A DNA stretch of 64,000 nucleotides from Eubacteriales bacterium mix99 (GTDB taxonomy: Bacteria; Bacillota; Clostridia; Caldicoprobacterales; DTU083): contig CP121690.1 of the NCBI GenBank assembly GCA_038396605.1, positions 2,202,500-2,266,499 of the forward strand, read 5' to 3'. The stretch's first letter is position 1, and each line of letters starts with the position of its first letter. The position numbers and the translations under genes are program-made. Below the pieces are notes generated by a model. That model was not told the origin of the DNA and ran no database searches. It was given only the letters and a program-made list of their open reading frames with translations. Shown here in pieces: positions 16,598 to 25,247 of this stretch.

Positions 16598-18028
16598 CTA
16601 ATAGCGTATTCCGGCCATACTCCTCATCTCATTAAACAGCCCTGTCTTTTTCCCCATGGTAATTACAGTTGGGCTGCTACTCCATGAACCAGCATATCTG
16701 CTTTCTGATGATTTCCTTACTTCCTTGATTAATTCATCCTGCAATTCATGTTTCCTGTTCTCCTTCTCCTTAAGCTTCTGTGCCATAACCAGGTCATAGA
16801 TCCTGCCGCCATTTTTCTTATATACGATAAGTTTGGACATCCTGGCAACACCTTTTTCAGACCATCCCTTAGGCCTGCTGCTTAGCCTGCTTGAAAACAC
16901 ATGGCTTATATGACCTTCGGCACTGCATCCTATCAGTTCATAGTCCTTATCAGCCTTTATTTCTATTCCATGCCAGTTATTCAATATGTACCGTCTGGCA
17001 TCCTTAACTGCCTTCCTCTTCGTTTTGGAAACCGTTCGTTTGAGGATCTTCTTGAAAACATCCTTGACCATGTCCTTGTCCGGCCAATCCAATGCATCCT
17101 TCAACTCCTGATAGATGTCTCCATCGTTTAAGTGTGCAGTCGCAGTTATCATATATTTCTTAAGATGAAAATTGTCCAGCACAAACTTGCTTTTGGGAAT
17201 CCAGTCAAGCCCGGCCTTAATCCATGATGCCCCATCCCCGGAAAGGTATATGGTTTCAATGAAATCCATGTTGTACTGCTTGTCTATATATTCTATGACC
17301 TCCAGCCACAGATCCTCACTCTCATCATACATGCCGCCAAAATATTTAACGTTTTTAAGCCTGGTCCTTGTTTGGCTGCTTTTTTCGGGATCTACGCCTT
17401 CATGAACATAAACCAGCCTGGGCATAGCTATCTTGCTTTTATCGTCTTCTCCCTGCAGGGAAACATGATCTTCATCTGCTTCAACATACAGTATCCTGAC
17501 ATCCCTCTTCTTGTCCACCTTATGCTCATGTTCGCTGATCTCAAGGTTATGTATTTTATCCATAACAGCCTGCTTGCTTATTTCATCCATATATCCGGCT
17601 CTTTCTCCACCTTTCCTGTAGCTGCTGTCTATGGCCTCTTCCACCACATTGATCACCACATCTGCACTCACTCTGTCATGTGGCTTAAGACCAACAAGCT
17701 CATCAACGAGATATTTCCTTTTGCCACCACTCTTTGGCTTAAAATACGTTCTATTATACTTGATCGTTCCAAAGGTCGTTAAGATCCCTGTCTCATCTTT
17801 CCTGACAATCTCCCAATTGTTTTTCCTGACCCCGGACTTTCGAAGCTGTTCATCCATCCCCTCAAGAGTCTCCACCAGTATATTCCGACCAAGTTCAAAC
17901 AGATCCTCCTGCAGCCCCAGAGTCAGTTCTGCCAGATCCTTACCTTCCCTTAAAAATTCTCTTACCTTATTTTCTGTTTTTCTTGCAAACTCGTTAAAAT
18001 CTTGTATACTGTACATGGAAGGTGACAC
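16598..18028 (-). CDS. ISLre2-family transposase
   Basis: 476 residues, intact, of the UPF0236/ISLre2 type. Recognisable parts are the N-terminal 'REGKDLAELTLGLQEDLFELGRN' segment, the beta-rich 'GTIKYNRTYFKPKSGGKRKYL', the catalytic core with 'DVRILYVEADEDHVSLQ' and 'IYLSGDGASWIKAGLDW', and the basic region around 'LDNFHLKKYM'. Acidic residues of the core are as expected for a DDE-type transposase. Full length and no internal stop suggest recent activity. It is the only gene inside the insertion sequence; about 320 bases of structured non-coding DNA lie between its stop and the left end. Confidence 0.9.
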   Translation of the reverse strand: MSPSMYSIQDFNEFARKTENKVREFLREGKDLAELTLGLQEDLFELGRNILVETLEGMDEQLRKSGVRKNNWEIVRKDETGILTTFGTIKYNRTYFKPKSGGKRKYLVDELVGLKPHDRVSADVVINVVEEAIDSSYRKGGERAGYMDEISKQAVMDKIHNLEISEHEHKVDKKRDVRILYVEADEDHVSLQGEDDKSKIAMPRLVYVHEGVDPEKSSQTRTRLKNVKYFGGMYDESEDLWLEVIEYIDKQYNMDFIETIYLSGDGASWIKAGLDWIPKSKFVLDNFHLKKYMITATAHLNDGDIYQELKDALDWPDKDMVKDVFKKILKRTVSKTKRKAVKDARRYILNNWHGIEIKADKDYELIGCSAEGHISHVFSSRLSSRPKGWSEKGVARMSKLIVYKKNGGRIYDLVMAQKLKEKENRKHELQDELIKEVRKSSESRYAGSWSSSPTVITMGKKTGLFNEMRSMAGIRY

Positions 18029-18115
18029 CCTTTCTTAATATTTTTGTGATGATCAATATTTTAGCAGGATGTCGCCTTCTTTTCAATCCTTATGGTAATT
18101 TATTACTCTTAATCC

Positions 18116-18805
18116 CTACGGTAACTTTACGCTAACCGCAGAGTGTTCTGCGAAATCCCTTGCCTTGATGATTTTAACGATTCGGCTGGTACCCAGCCTG
18201 GAGGCTCCCAGTCTCAAAAAGTCCTCTGCGTCCTTCAGGGAAGAGATGCCTCCGGCTGCCTTGATTTTTACGTGAGGGTTTACATGCCTTGCAAACAGGG
18301 CGACATCTTCCTTTGTCGCTCCGCCGATAGAGAAGCCGGTGGAGGTTTTGATATAATCCGCGCCGGATTTGGATACGATTTCACACATTTTTATTTTTTC
18401 CTGGTCGTCCAGCAGACAGGCTTCGATGATGACTTTGAGGATTTTCCCTTCACAGGCCATTTTCACTGCCTTGATTTCCTTCAGCAGGGAATCGTATTTT
18501 TTGTCTTTCAGGCATCCGACATGAATCACCATGTCAATCTCCTCCGCTCCGTTGTGCACGGCGTCGGAAGCTTCAAAACATTTTACAGCGGTGGTCGCAT
18601 AACCGTTTGGAAATCCGATGACGGTACAGATGGGGATTTTGCCATCCACATATTCAGAAGCGGCCTTTACATAAGCCGGAGGAATACAGACCGAAGCGAC
18701 GCCATATTGCATCCCTTCGTCGCAGAGCATACGGACTTCTTCCCAGGTGGCAGAGACCGAAAGCAAAGTGTGATCCACTGCCGACAGAATTGTTTGTTCG
18801 TTCAT
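18116..18805 (-). CDS. deoC: Deoxyribose-phosphate aldolase
   Basis: About 229 residues. It cleaves 2-deoxy-D-ribose 5-phosphate to glyceraldehyde 3-phosphate and acetaldehyde, a step of deoxynucleoside breakdown. The TIM barrel shows 'DHTLLSVSATWEEV' at the N terminus, 'TVIGFPNGYATTAVKCFEA', the Schiff-base lysine in 'GADYIKTSTGFS' and the phosphate-binding 'IKAAGGISS'. ATG 18805 is preferred (9 bases after GAAGGG) over ATG 18814. The stop codon TAG (18118-18116) is made of the terminal bases of the insertion sequence, so the C terminus (…SVKLP) may be altered. Context with the nucleoside importer fits catabolism of imported deoxynucleosides. Confidence 0.93.
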   Translation of the reverse strand: MNEQTILSAVDHTLLSVSATWEEVRMLCDEGMQYGVASVCIPPAYVKAASEYVDGKIPICTVIGFPNGYATTAVKCFEASDAVHNGAEEIDMVIHVGCLKDKKYDSLLKEIKAVKMACEGKILKVIIEACLLDDQEKIKMCEIVSKSGADYIKTSTGFSIGGATKEDVALFARHVNPHVKIKAAGGISSLKDAEDFLRLGASRLGTSRIVKIIKARDFAEHSAVSVKLP

Positions 18806-19087
18806 TGCATTCATCCCTTCTGATTTTGATTTTTATGGATTGTGATATCTGGTTTGCGGTCTTCCATGAAGGATGAAAATAAAAAGTTCCCCAATCATCA
18901 TATCATATTTTCAGACAGACTGCTTACTTTTTTAAAAAGAAAAAAGTTTGGGATGGATCGAATGAAAAAGCCCCTTCACTCATTCTCAAAAGCGTTGTCC
19001 GGTGATATAATGGTCAGCAACGAATATTGACGGAAGACTTCGGGGACAGGCACTCACAGTGATCCCAAAGAATGGAGGATTTATGCA

Positions 19088-19858
19088 ATGGAAACACAGC
19101 CGGATTTGCAGAATATGCAGGATATAATGAAGAAATCGTATTCGCCCAAAGAAATCAAAATCAGAAGGAAAAAGGTATCCTCCTTTCTTTTGACCGAATC
19201 GGAGCAAATAAAGGATTCATCCATATGCGCCATTTCCAATACGGATCTGCGTCTTTTATTTGATTTATACGATCGAATTTTTCTGAAGAATTGGTTTGCG
19301 GGGAACTACAGGGGAGAAATTGCATTTTCCTTTTCCCGCCGGATGACCAAAAGCGCCGGCAAGACATTTTACCGGAGAAGTTCCGATCCGGTCCGGCCGG
19401 AGAACCTGAAGATCGAAATCCGCTTAGGCACTGATTTTTTCTTTCAGTATAATGCGATTGAAGGCAGCAAGACGGTCTGCGGAATCCGCACAGATTCTGC
19501 TCTGGAAGCACTGCAGCTTGTTTTTGAGCATGAATTATGCCATGCCATGGAGTTTATCCTGTTCGGGGAATCCAGCTGCAGCAGACAAAGATTCCAGGTA
19601 TTGGCCAATCATCTGTTTGGCCATACGGAAAGTTATCACAGACTGCCAACCCAAAGGCAGATTGCCGACCGGAAGTTCGGGCTGCAGATAGGGGATGCCG
19701 TATCTTTTGCTGACGGGAAAAAGGAGCTGTCGGGGGTCATTTACAACATCAATAAAAGAGCGACTGTTCTGGTGCAGGATCCGGAGGGAGGCTTGATCGA
19801 CCGGCATGGGAACCGTTATACGAAATATTATGTTCCGCTGCCACTTTTGAAGCGCTGA
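19088..19858 (+). CDS. SprT-like zinc metalloprotease-type protein
   Basis: 256 residues, soluble. The zinc-binding motif HExxH appears as 'FEHELCHAMEF' (about residue 143), inside an SprT-like domain that starts near 'LFDLYDRIFLKNWF'. The sequence 'GEIAFSFSRRMTKSAGKTFY' matches the strand region before the active site in SprT/Spartan relatives. A beta-rich C-terminal domain (about 195-255) has 'KYYVPLPLLKR'. Start ATG 19088 follows GGAGG. Related proteins cut DNA-protein crosslinks in eukaryotes; the role of the bacterial forms is not established. It is transcribed ahead of, but separate from, the T-box operon. Confidence 0.75.
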   Translation: METQPDLQNMQDIMKKSYSPKEIKIRRKKVSSFLLTESEQIKDSSICAISNTDLRLLFDLYDRIFLKNWFAGNYRGEIAFSFSRRMTKSAGKTFYRRSSDPVRPENLKIEIRLGTDFFFQYNAIEGSKTVCGIRTDSALEALQLVFEHELCHAMEFILFGESSCSRQRFQVLANHLFGHTESYHRLPTQRQIADRKFGLQIGDAVSFADGKKELSGVIYNINKRATVLVQDPEGGLIDRHGNRYTKYYVPLPLLKR

Positions 19859-19952
19859 TTTCCAGTCTGCCGGTTTCTGCTGACAGGAACATTGCTTACG
19901 GCCTGTGTTACAGCTTATAGCTTGTATGAATATACAAATTTGAGAATTTTCA

Positions 19953-19981
19953 TTGACAAGAAGAGCTGCATCGCATATAAT
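19953..19981 (+). promoter_or_regulatory. Promoter of the T-box operon
   Basis: TTGACA (19953-19958), 17-base spacer, TATAAT (19976-19981). Perfect consensus; the T-box leader starts about ten bases downstream. Confidence 0.9.
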
Positions 19982-19994
19982 AGCAAAATAAATA

Positions 19995-20269
19995 CAAAGA
20001 AAAGGCAATGACCAGGAAGCAGTAACGGCAGCCTTTGTCCTTGCAGAGAGCCTTCGATCGGTGGGAGAAGGCAGGATACAAGTGCCGCGAATTCATCCTG
20101 AGAGCCGTACACTCAAAGGCACTGGCCCGGTAGGCTGTACCGGTTTCCGCCCGTTAGCGCGGAGGGGCAATGAAATTGTTGCTCACTGAGATTGTTGAAA
20201 ATAGCAATGAAGACAAGGTGGTACCGCGAAGGAAAAGTCGCCCCTGTTATACAGGAGCGGTTTTTTTAT
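19995..20269 (+). ncRNA. T-box riboswitch, specifier TTC (Phe)
   Basis: The canonical T-box AAGGTGGTACCGCG lies at 20215-20228, followed by a terminator (20239-20259) and seven T. Stem I is complete: a basal GGC/GCC and AGGA/TCCT stem, the S-turn AGTA (20021) opposite GAA (20089-20091), CGGCA/TGCCG above the specifier loop, and a distal arm with CAGAGAGCC and GGTGGGAGAAGGC. The codon after GAA is TTC (20092-20094) followed by A, the usual place of the specifier. Uncharged tRNA-Phe should therefore open expression of the downstream ABC importer. Confidence 0.92.
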
Positions 20270-20371
20270 ATCCGGATTTGGGAATATGCCGGAGTCTTTG
20301 CCATACAAGAAATACAGTCTGCAAGTGTTTTGGAAGTGGGACCGTTTCAATTCAATAAAGGAGGAAGAAGC

Positions 20372-21463
20372 ATGAAAAAGGCAGGGAGAATCGTATCCTT
20401 TCTGTTATCAGCAATGATGATTCTGATGGTTGTGGGCTGTCGTGCCCAGGACGGCGCAAATACCGGAAACGCAACAGGGCAGAAATCATCTGTGAATGCG
20501 GAAAATACGACAGGATCAAAGCCGTCTGAAAGTCCGGGAAATACACCAGGCAAAAAATCATCTGAAAACGGAAAAAAGAGAAAGCTGAAAATCGGCATCA
20601 TTCAATATACGGAGCACGTCTCTTTGGATACAGCCCGGGAAGGTTTTCTGGATGCTCTGGAAGACAACGGGTATCGGGATGGCAGCAATATTACCGTTGA
20701 CTTCCAGAATGCGCAGGGAGATCCTTCCAATCTGTCCACGATCAGCGATCAGCTTGTCAGTACCAAGGCAGACCTGATTCTGGCGATTGCCACACCTGCT
20801 GCACAGTCCATTGCCGGCAAGACCACGGAGATTCCTGTTCTCGCCACTGCGGTTACAGATTTTGCAGACGCAAGGCTGGCAGACTCCAATAAAGTACCCG
20901 GTGGAAACGTCAGCGGAACATCGGATAGGAACCCGGTCCGAAAGCAGATCGATCTGTTGCTGAAACTGGCGCCGGATACCAAAACCATTGGTGTGATCTA
21001 TGCGTCCAATGAGGATAACTCCATACTGCAGGCATCCCTGGCCAAAAAGGCGGTGAAAAAACTCGGCCTGAAATATGTGGAAACCACTGTTTCCAATACC
21101 AATGACGTACAGCAGGCAACCCAGTCCATTGCAGATCAATGTGATGCAATCTATATTCCGACGGACAATGTCCTGGCTTCTGCCATGCCGACGGTTCATG
21201 GTGTGACTGCCCGGACCAAAACCCCGGTGGTCTGCGGGGAATCCGGAATGGTAAAAAACGGTGGACTGGCAACTCTGGGAATCAATTATCATGATCTTGG
21301 ATATCAGACCGGGGAAATGGCCGTCCGGATCCTGAAAGGGGAGGCGGAGCCGGCCAGTCTGCCGATTGAATCCGCCAAAGATCTGGATTTTTTCATCAAT
21401 GGCAAAGTGGCGAAGGAAGTCGGTGTGAAGATTCCGGAAGATCTTCAGAAATACGTAAAGTAA
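20372..21463 (+). CDS. TrpX-like ABC transporter substrate-binding lipoprotein
   Basis: 363 residues from ATG 20372, behind AAAGGAGG. The signal peptide ends in 'MVVGC' (Cys about 23). A Ser/Gly/Lys/Asn-rich spacer of about 45 residues contains the repeated 'TGxxSSxN' pattern. An ABC_sub_bind (PF04392-type) domain follows, starting 'LKIGIIQYTEHVSLDTAREG'. 'IYIPTDNVLASAMPTV' and 'ATLGINYHDLGYQTGEMAVR' are typical of this family. TrpX of streptococci is a close architectural relative and takes up tryptophan, but here the T-box reads Phe. An aromatic amino acid or a precursor is a reasonable ligand guess. It is the first gene of a three-gene transporter operon. Confidence 0.87.
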   Translation: MKKAGRIVSFLLSAMMILMVVGCRAQDGANTGNATGQKSSVNAENTTGSKPSESPGNTPGKKSSENGKKRKLKIGIIQYTEHVSLDTAREGFLDALEDNGYRDGSNITVDFQNAQGDPSNLSTISDQLVSTKADLILAIATPAAQSIAGKTTEIPVLATAVTDFADARLADSNKVPGGNVSGTSDRNPVRKQIDLLLKLAPDTKTIGVIYASNEDNSILQASLAKKAVKKLGLKYVETTVSNTNDVQQATQSIADQCDAIYIPTDNVLASAMPTVHGVTARTKTPVVCGESGMVKNGGLATLGINYHDLGYQTGEMAVRILKGEAEPASLPIESAKDLDFFINGKVAKEVGVKIPEDLQKYVK

Positions 21464-21479
21464 AGAGGAGGGGATTGTA

Positions 21480-22370
21480 TTGGAGATTGTATCGGGAGCC
21501 GTTTCTCTTGGATTGCTATGGGCGGTAATGACCATTGGGGTGTTTATCTCTTACCGGATCCTGGATATTGCGGATCTGACGGTGGAGGGAAGCATCGCCA
21601 TGGGCGCCGCCATAGCGGCCCGTGTAATAGCAGCAGGGGGGAATCCCTATATTGCAACATTGCTTGCTTTGTTGGGTGGGATGGCAGCCGGCCTCTGTAC
21701 CGGACTTTTGCAGACGCGTCTGAAGATACCTGCACTTTTGTCAGGCATTCTGGTCATGATTGCCTTATGGTCCGTCAACCTCCGTATCATGGGCAAGTCA
21801 AATATTTCCCTGCTGCGGATGGAGACGATATACACGGCATTTGAAAACATGGGCTTGAATGGGACGGCTTCCATTACCGTACTGGGGCTGCTGTGTGTTT
21901 TCCTGTTGATCAGCGTCCTGTATTGGTTTTTTGGAACAGAGGTCGGCTCCGCGATCCGTGCGACGGGCAGCAATCCCCACATGGCAAGAGCACAGGGAAT
22001 TAATACGGATACCATGACCTGCCTGGGTCTGCTGATCAGCAACGGACTGGTGGCAGCCAGCGGAGCATTGATTGCGCAAAGCCAGAGTTATGCGGATGTA
22101 CAGATGGGAACCGGTGCTATTGTGATCGGACTGGCTTCGGTGATTATCGGGGAGGTATTGTTTCGTGGGAAAAATTTTTATACCCGCCTGATTTCCCTGG
22201 TGCTGGGAGCGGTAACCTATCGGATGATCATTGCCCTGGTGTTGAAGCTGGGTATGCCGGCCAATGATCTGAAGCTGTTTACCGCTGTCACAGTAGCGGT
22301 TGCGCTGTCGCTTCCGGCTTTACTGCAGCGCTTTCGTCAGAACCAGAAATCACATGGGAGGGTGGAGTAA
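21480..22370 (+). CDS. TrpY-like ABC transporter permease
   Basis: 296 residues, BPD_transp_2 family, with about eight membrane helices. 'ITGLSYRILDIADLTVEGS'-like sequence at the N terminus ('GVFISYRILDIADLTVEGS') is the hallmark of this permease class, and 'SAIRATGSNPHMARAQGINT' is the ATPase-coupling loop. Translation starts at TTG 21480 after GAGGAGGGG. The stop codon TAA is directly followed by the ATPase start, so the genes are coupled. It forms the channel, probably as a homodimer since no second permease is present. Confidence 0.9.
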   Translation: MEIVSGAVSLGLLWAVMTIGVFISYRILDIADLTVEGSIAMGAAIAARVIAAGGNPYIATLLALLGGMAAGLCTGLLQTRLKIPALLSGILVMIALWSVNLRIMGKSNISLLRMETIYTAFENMGLNGTASITVLGLLCVFLLISVLYWFFGTEVGSAIRATGSNPHMARAQGINTDTMTCLGLLISNGLVAASGALIAQSQSYADVQMGTGAIVIGLASVIIGEVLFRGKNFYTRLISLVLGAVTYRMIIALVLKLGMPANDLKLFTAVTVAVALSLPALLQRFRQNQKSHGRVE

Positions 22371-23165
22371 ATGCTGTCTGTTGAAGGAATCTGCAAGACA
22401 TTCAACCCTGGGACGATCAATGAGAAGGTCGCCTTGCGGAACGTCAGCGCCGAATTGCCGGAAGGGGACTTTGTCACCCTGATCGGCGGCAACGGGGCGG
22501 GAAAATCCACTTTTTTGAATGCCGTGGCCGGTGTGTATGGTGTGGATCAGGGGTCCATCCGGATAGACGGGAAGGATGTGACCCGGCTTCCCGAATACAA
22601 ACGGGCAGCTGTCCTGGGACGGGTATTTCAGGATCCCATGATGGGGACAGCGGCGAATATGGAAATCGGGGAGAATCTGGCCCTTGCTTCCCGGCGCGGG
22701 GAGCATCGGGGACTGAAATGGGGCATCCGCCGCAGGGAACGGGAGACCTATCGGCAGCTGCTCCGGGAACTGGAGCTGGGACTGGAGGACCGGATGACGG
22801 TTAAGGTTGGCCTGTTGTCCGGCGGACAGCGGCAGGCACTGGCACTGCTGATGGCTACGCTGAAAAAGCCGAAAGTACTGCTGCTGGATGAGCATACTGC
22901 GGCACTGGATCCCAAAACGGCGGAAAAGGTGCTGGAAATCAGTGACCGTCTGATCTCTGCCCACCATCTGACGACGTTGATGGTCACCCACAATATGAGG
23001 GATGCCATCAAACATGGCAATCGTCTGATTATGATGCATGAAGGGCAGATCGTCCTGGATATTAAAGGGGCAGAAAAGAAGAATCTCACCGTTGAGGATC
23101 TCCTGGAACGTTTTGGGAGGGTCAGCGGGGAAGAATTTGCCAATGACCGCGCCCTGCTTTCCTAA
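22371..23165 (+). CDS. TrpZ-like ABC transporter ATP-binding protein
   Basis: 264 residues. Walker A is 'GGNGAGKST' (about 39-47), the signature is 'LLSGGQRQAL', Walker B is 'VLLLDEHTAALDP' and the H-loop is 'VTHNMRDAI'. The histidine in 'DEHTAAL', where most ABC ATPases have proline, is typical of this TrpZ-like subgroup. It is the third gene of the T-box controlled operon, beginning immediately after the permease stop. No terminator with a T run is visible in the 57 bases before the pdxK promoter, so read-through into pdxK is possible. Confidence 0.92.
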   Translation: MLSVEGICKTFNPGTINEKVALRNVSAELPEGDFVTLIGGNGAGKSTFLNAVAGVYGVDQGSIRIDGKDVTRLPEYKRAAVLGRVFQDPMMGTAANMEIGENLALASRRGEHRGLKWGIRRRERETYRQLLRELELGLEDRMTVKVGLLSGGQRQALALLMATLKKPKVLLLDEHTAALDPKTAEKVLEISDRLISAHHLTTLMVTHNMRDAIKHGNRLIMMHEGQIVLDIKGAEKKNLTVEDLLERFGRVSGEEFANDRALLS

Positions 23166-23222
23166 TTGTCCGGAAAAGCATGGAATTGCCGGTTCCGGGG
23201 TGTCAAAGGGACAGGGTGGGTA

Positions 23223-23251
23223 TTGACAAATCAAAGCTCCGGACTTATGAT
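23223..23251 (+). promoter_or_regulatory. Promoter in front of pdxK-metNIQ
   Basis: TTGACA (23223-23228), 17-base spacer, TATGAT (23246-23251); the overlapping ATAATT may contribute. It lies about 58 bases before the pdxK start. Confidence 0.75.
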
Positions 23252-23308
23252 ATAATTTATATAATTGTAAACATACTTATTTACTACGAATTATTCAGGA
23301 GAGCGAAC

Positions 23309-24226
23309 ATGAAAAAACAAAAGAAAGTACAAAAAAGAGTTTTGGCGATACACGACATCTCCTGTGTTGGGAAATGCTCCCTCACGGTTGCCCTGCCCAT
23401 TATTTCGGCGGCCGGCATTGAAGTCAGCGTGATTCCCACTGCAGTGCTGTCAACCCATACCGGCGGGTTCACCGGCTATACCTTCCGCGATCTGACGGAT
23501 GATATCCTTCCCATTGTCAGTCACTGGGAGTCCCTGAACCTGCAGTTTGATGCCATTTATACCGGCTATCTGGGTTCCTTCCGACAGCTGGATATCATGT
23601 CTGAGGTATTTCAGCGGCTGGGAGCGGATGGAGCGATGAAGCTGGTGGATCCTGTCATGGGAGACAATGGAGTACGGTATCCGGCCTTTTCGGACACCTT
23701 TCCTGCAGGAATGCGAAAGCTTTGCGGAAAGGCAGATACGATTGTTCCGAATATTACGGAAGCCGCCATGTTGCTGGATGAGCCCTATCAGGAGGGACCC
23801 TATACCCAGGATTATGTGGAGCATCTGCTGAAAGGTCTGGGGGAAATTGGGCCGAAGCAGATTGTGCTGACCGGTGTGTATTTTGATGACCGGCAGCTGG
23901 GCGCAGCAGTCTATGACCGGGCCACCGGGGAAATCGATTATGAGTTTGCGGATCGGATCGAAGGGTATTATCACGGCACCGGGGATGTTTTCGGCAGTGC
24001 CCTGGTTGCTGCTTTGATGCGCAACTGCGAATTGAAAAAATCGGCTTCCGTTGCAGTGGACTTTACGGTCCGGAGCATCCTGCGTACAAAGAAAGCCGGG
24101 ACCGATATCCGTTTCGGGGTGGACTTTGAATCCGGCCTTGCTGGGCTGGCACAGCAGCTTGGCAAGGCGGGAACCGATCCGGCGGGAGATCCGGGGGGAA
24201 ACAAAGAGCAGGAATATGGGAAGTGA
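23309..24226 (+). CDS. pdxK: Pyridoxal/pyridoxamine kinase
   Basis: About 305 residues from ATG 23309 (ribosome binding site AGGAGAG). It phosphorylates pyridoxal-type vitamers to make or salvage PLP. The ribokinase-like fold shows 'AIHDISCVGKCSLTVALPI' (substrate side), 'VSVIPTAVLSTHTGG', 'LVDPVMGDNG', 'IVPNITEAAMLL' and the anion hole/catalytic Asp region 'GYYHGTGDVFGSALV'. These fit PdxK/PdxY of Clostridia better than ThiD. The C-terminal tail after residue ~285 is Gly/Asp-rich and not conserved. Its stop is 4 bases before metN, so it shares a transcript with the methionine importer. Confidence 0.9.
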   Translation: MKKQKKVQKRVLAIHDISCVGKCSLTVALPIISAAGIEVSVIPTAVLSTHTGGFTGYTFRDLTDDILPIVSHWESLNLQFDAIYTGYLGSFRQLDIMSEVFQRLGADGAMKLVDPVMGDNGVRYPAFSDTFPAGMRKLCGKADTIVPNITEAAMLLDEPYQEGPYTQDYVEHLLKGLGEIGPKQIVLTGVYFDDRQLGAAVYDRATGEIDYEFADRIEGYYHGTGDVFGSALVAALMRNCELKKSASVAVDFTVRSILRTKKAGTDIRFGVDFESGLAGLAQQLGKAGTDPAGDPGGNKEQEYGK

Positions 24227-24230
24227 CAGA

Positions 24231-25247
24231 ATGAGCAGCGGAAATCCAATTATTCGGATAGAAGGATTGAGTAAAAAATTCAAAGGTGCCAATGGCGATA
24301 TTTCTGCCCTGGAGGATATCAATCTGGAAATCCGGAAGGGAGAAATCTTCGGAATTATCGGTATGAGCGGCGCCGGGAAGAGTACCCTGGTGCGCTGCGT
24401 GAATTTTTTGGAAAAGCCAACGAAAGGCAAGGTCTATTTTAACGGACGCGATCTCTCCCGGCTGACCAAAAAGGAATTGTACCAGGTCCGGAGATCCATC
24501 GGAATGATATTCCAGCAGTTCAACCTGCTGATGCAGCGTACCGTAGCCGGCAATGTCTGCTTTCCCCTGGAGATTGCCGGAGTGGATCGAAAAACGGCAG
24601 GAAAACGTGCGGGGGAGCTGCTGAAGTTGGTGGGGATATCCGAGAAGGCGGATGCCTATCCGTCCCAGTTATCCGGAGGACAGCGGCAAAGGGTGGCGAT
24701 TGCCAGGGCTCTTGCCACCAATCCCAGGGCGCTTCTCTGCGACGAGGCAACCAGTGCCCTGGATCCGGCGACAACACGTGGGGTACTGAAACTTCTGCGG
24801 GACATCAACCGACGTCTGGGCATTACGATTGTCGTGATCACCCATGAAATGAAGGTCATTGAAGAAATATGCAGCCGGGTTGCCATCCTGGACAGCAGTC
24901 ATATTGCAGAGGTAGGCAGTGTGGAGGAGATCTTTACCAGGCCGAAGACATCAGCAGCCAGGCGTCTGGTGTTTCCCGGGGATCCCTCCATGGGAAAACT
25001 TTCCGGTACCCGTTGCTGCCGGATAGTATTCAACGGGAATTCTTCCTTTGAGCCGGTGATCGCGGAAATGGTGCTGGATTTCCGGCAGGTGGTGAATATT
25101 CTGTTTGCCGATATGAAAAACATAGATGGAAAGGCGTTCGGACACATTGTCATTCAGCTTCCGGACAATGACCTGGTTGCGGATCGGATGATGGAATATG
25201 TTCGGTCCAGGGGTCTTGCGGCGGAGGAGGTGGAAGGGTATGTTTGA
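24231..25247 (+). CDS. metN: Methionine ABC transporter ATP-binding protein
   Basis: 338 residues. Walker A 'GMSGAGKST', Q-loop 'IFQQFNLLMQ', signature 'LSGGQRQR', Walker B 'ALLCDEATSALDP' and H-loop 'VITHEMKVI' form the nucleotide-binding domain (about 5-245). The C-terminal NIL domain (about 262-338) is the allosteric methionine sensor of MetN-type importers. The DEATSALDP variant of Walker B is diagnostic of MetN. ATG 24231 was chosen after GGGAAG; ATG 24216 is also in frame but overlaps pdxK. It overlaps metI by 8 bases. Confidence 0.95.
   Translation: MSSGNPIIRIEGLSKKFKGANGDISALEDINLEIRKGEIFGIIGMSGAGKSTLVRCVNFLEKPTKGKVYFNGRDLSRLTKKELYQVRRSIGMIFQQFNLLMQRTVAGNVCFPLEIAGVDRKTAGKRAGELLKLVGISEKADAYPSQLSGGQRQRVAIARALATNPRALLCDEATSALDPATTRGVLKLLRDINRRLGITIVVITHEMKVIEEICSRVAILDSSHIAEVGSVEEIFTRPKTSAARRLVFPGDPSMGKLSGTRCCRIVFNGNSSFEPVIAEMVLDFRQVVNILFADMKNIDGKAFGHIVIQLPDNDLVADRMMEYVRSRGLAAEEVEGYV

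Larger units (their letters stand above)
16276..18119 (-). mobile_element. ISLre2-family insertion sequence
   Basis: About 1.84 kb with one transposase gene on the minus strand. The two ends are imperfect inverted repeats: the left end reads GTAGGGAAAGAAAGAATA (from 16276) and the right end, read inward on the minus strand from 18119, GTAGGGATTAAGAGTAATA. A second shared block (GACATCCTG with AAATATT close by) occurs inside both ends. I found no matching target duplication in the flanks (AATTTACT on the left, GGTAACTT on the right), so the locus may have been rearranged. The right end supplies the deoC stop codon. Confidence 0.82.

Noticed and set aside
23166-23308. SAM riboswitch or Met T-box before pdxK-metNIQ
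   Set aside because: The region is too short and shows only a promoter; no kink-turn GATGA or T-box sequence.
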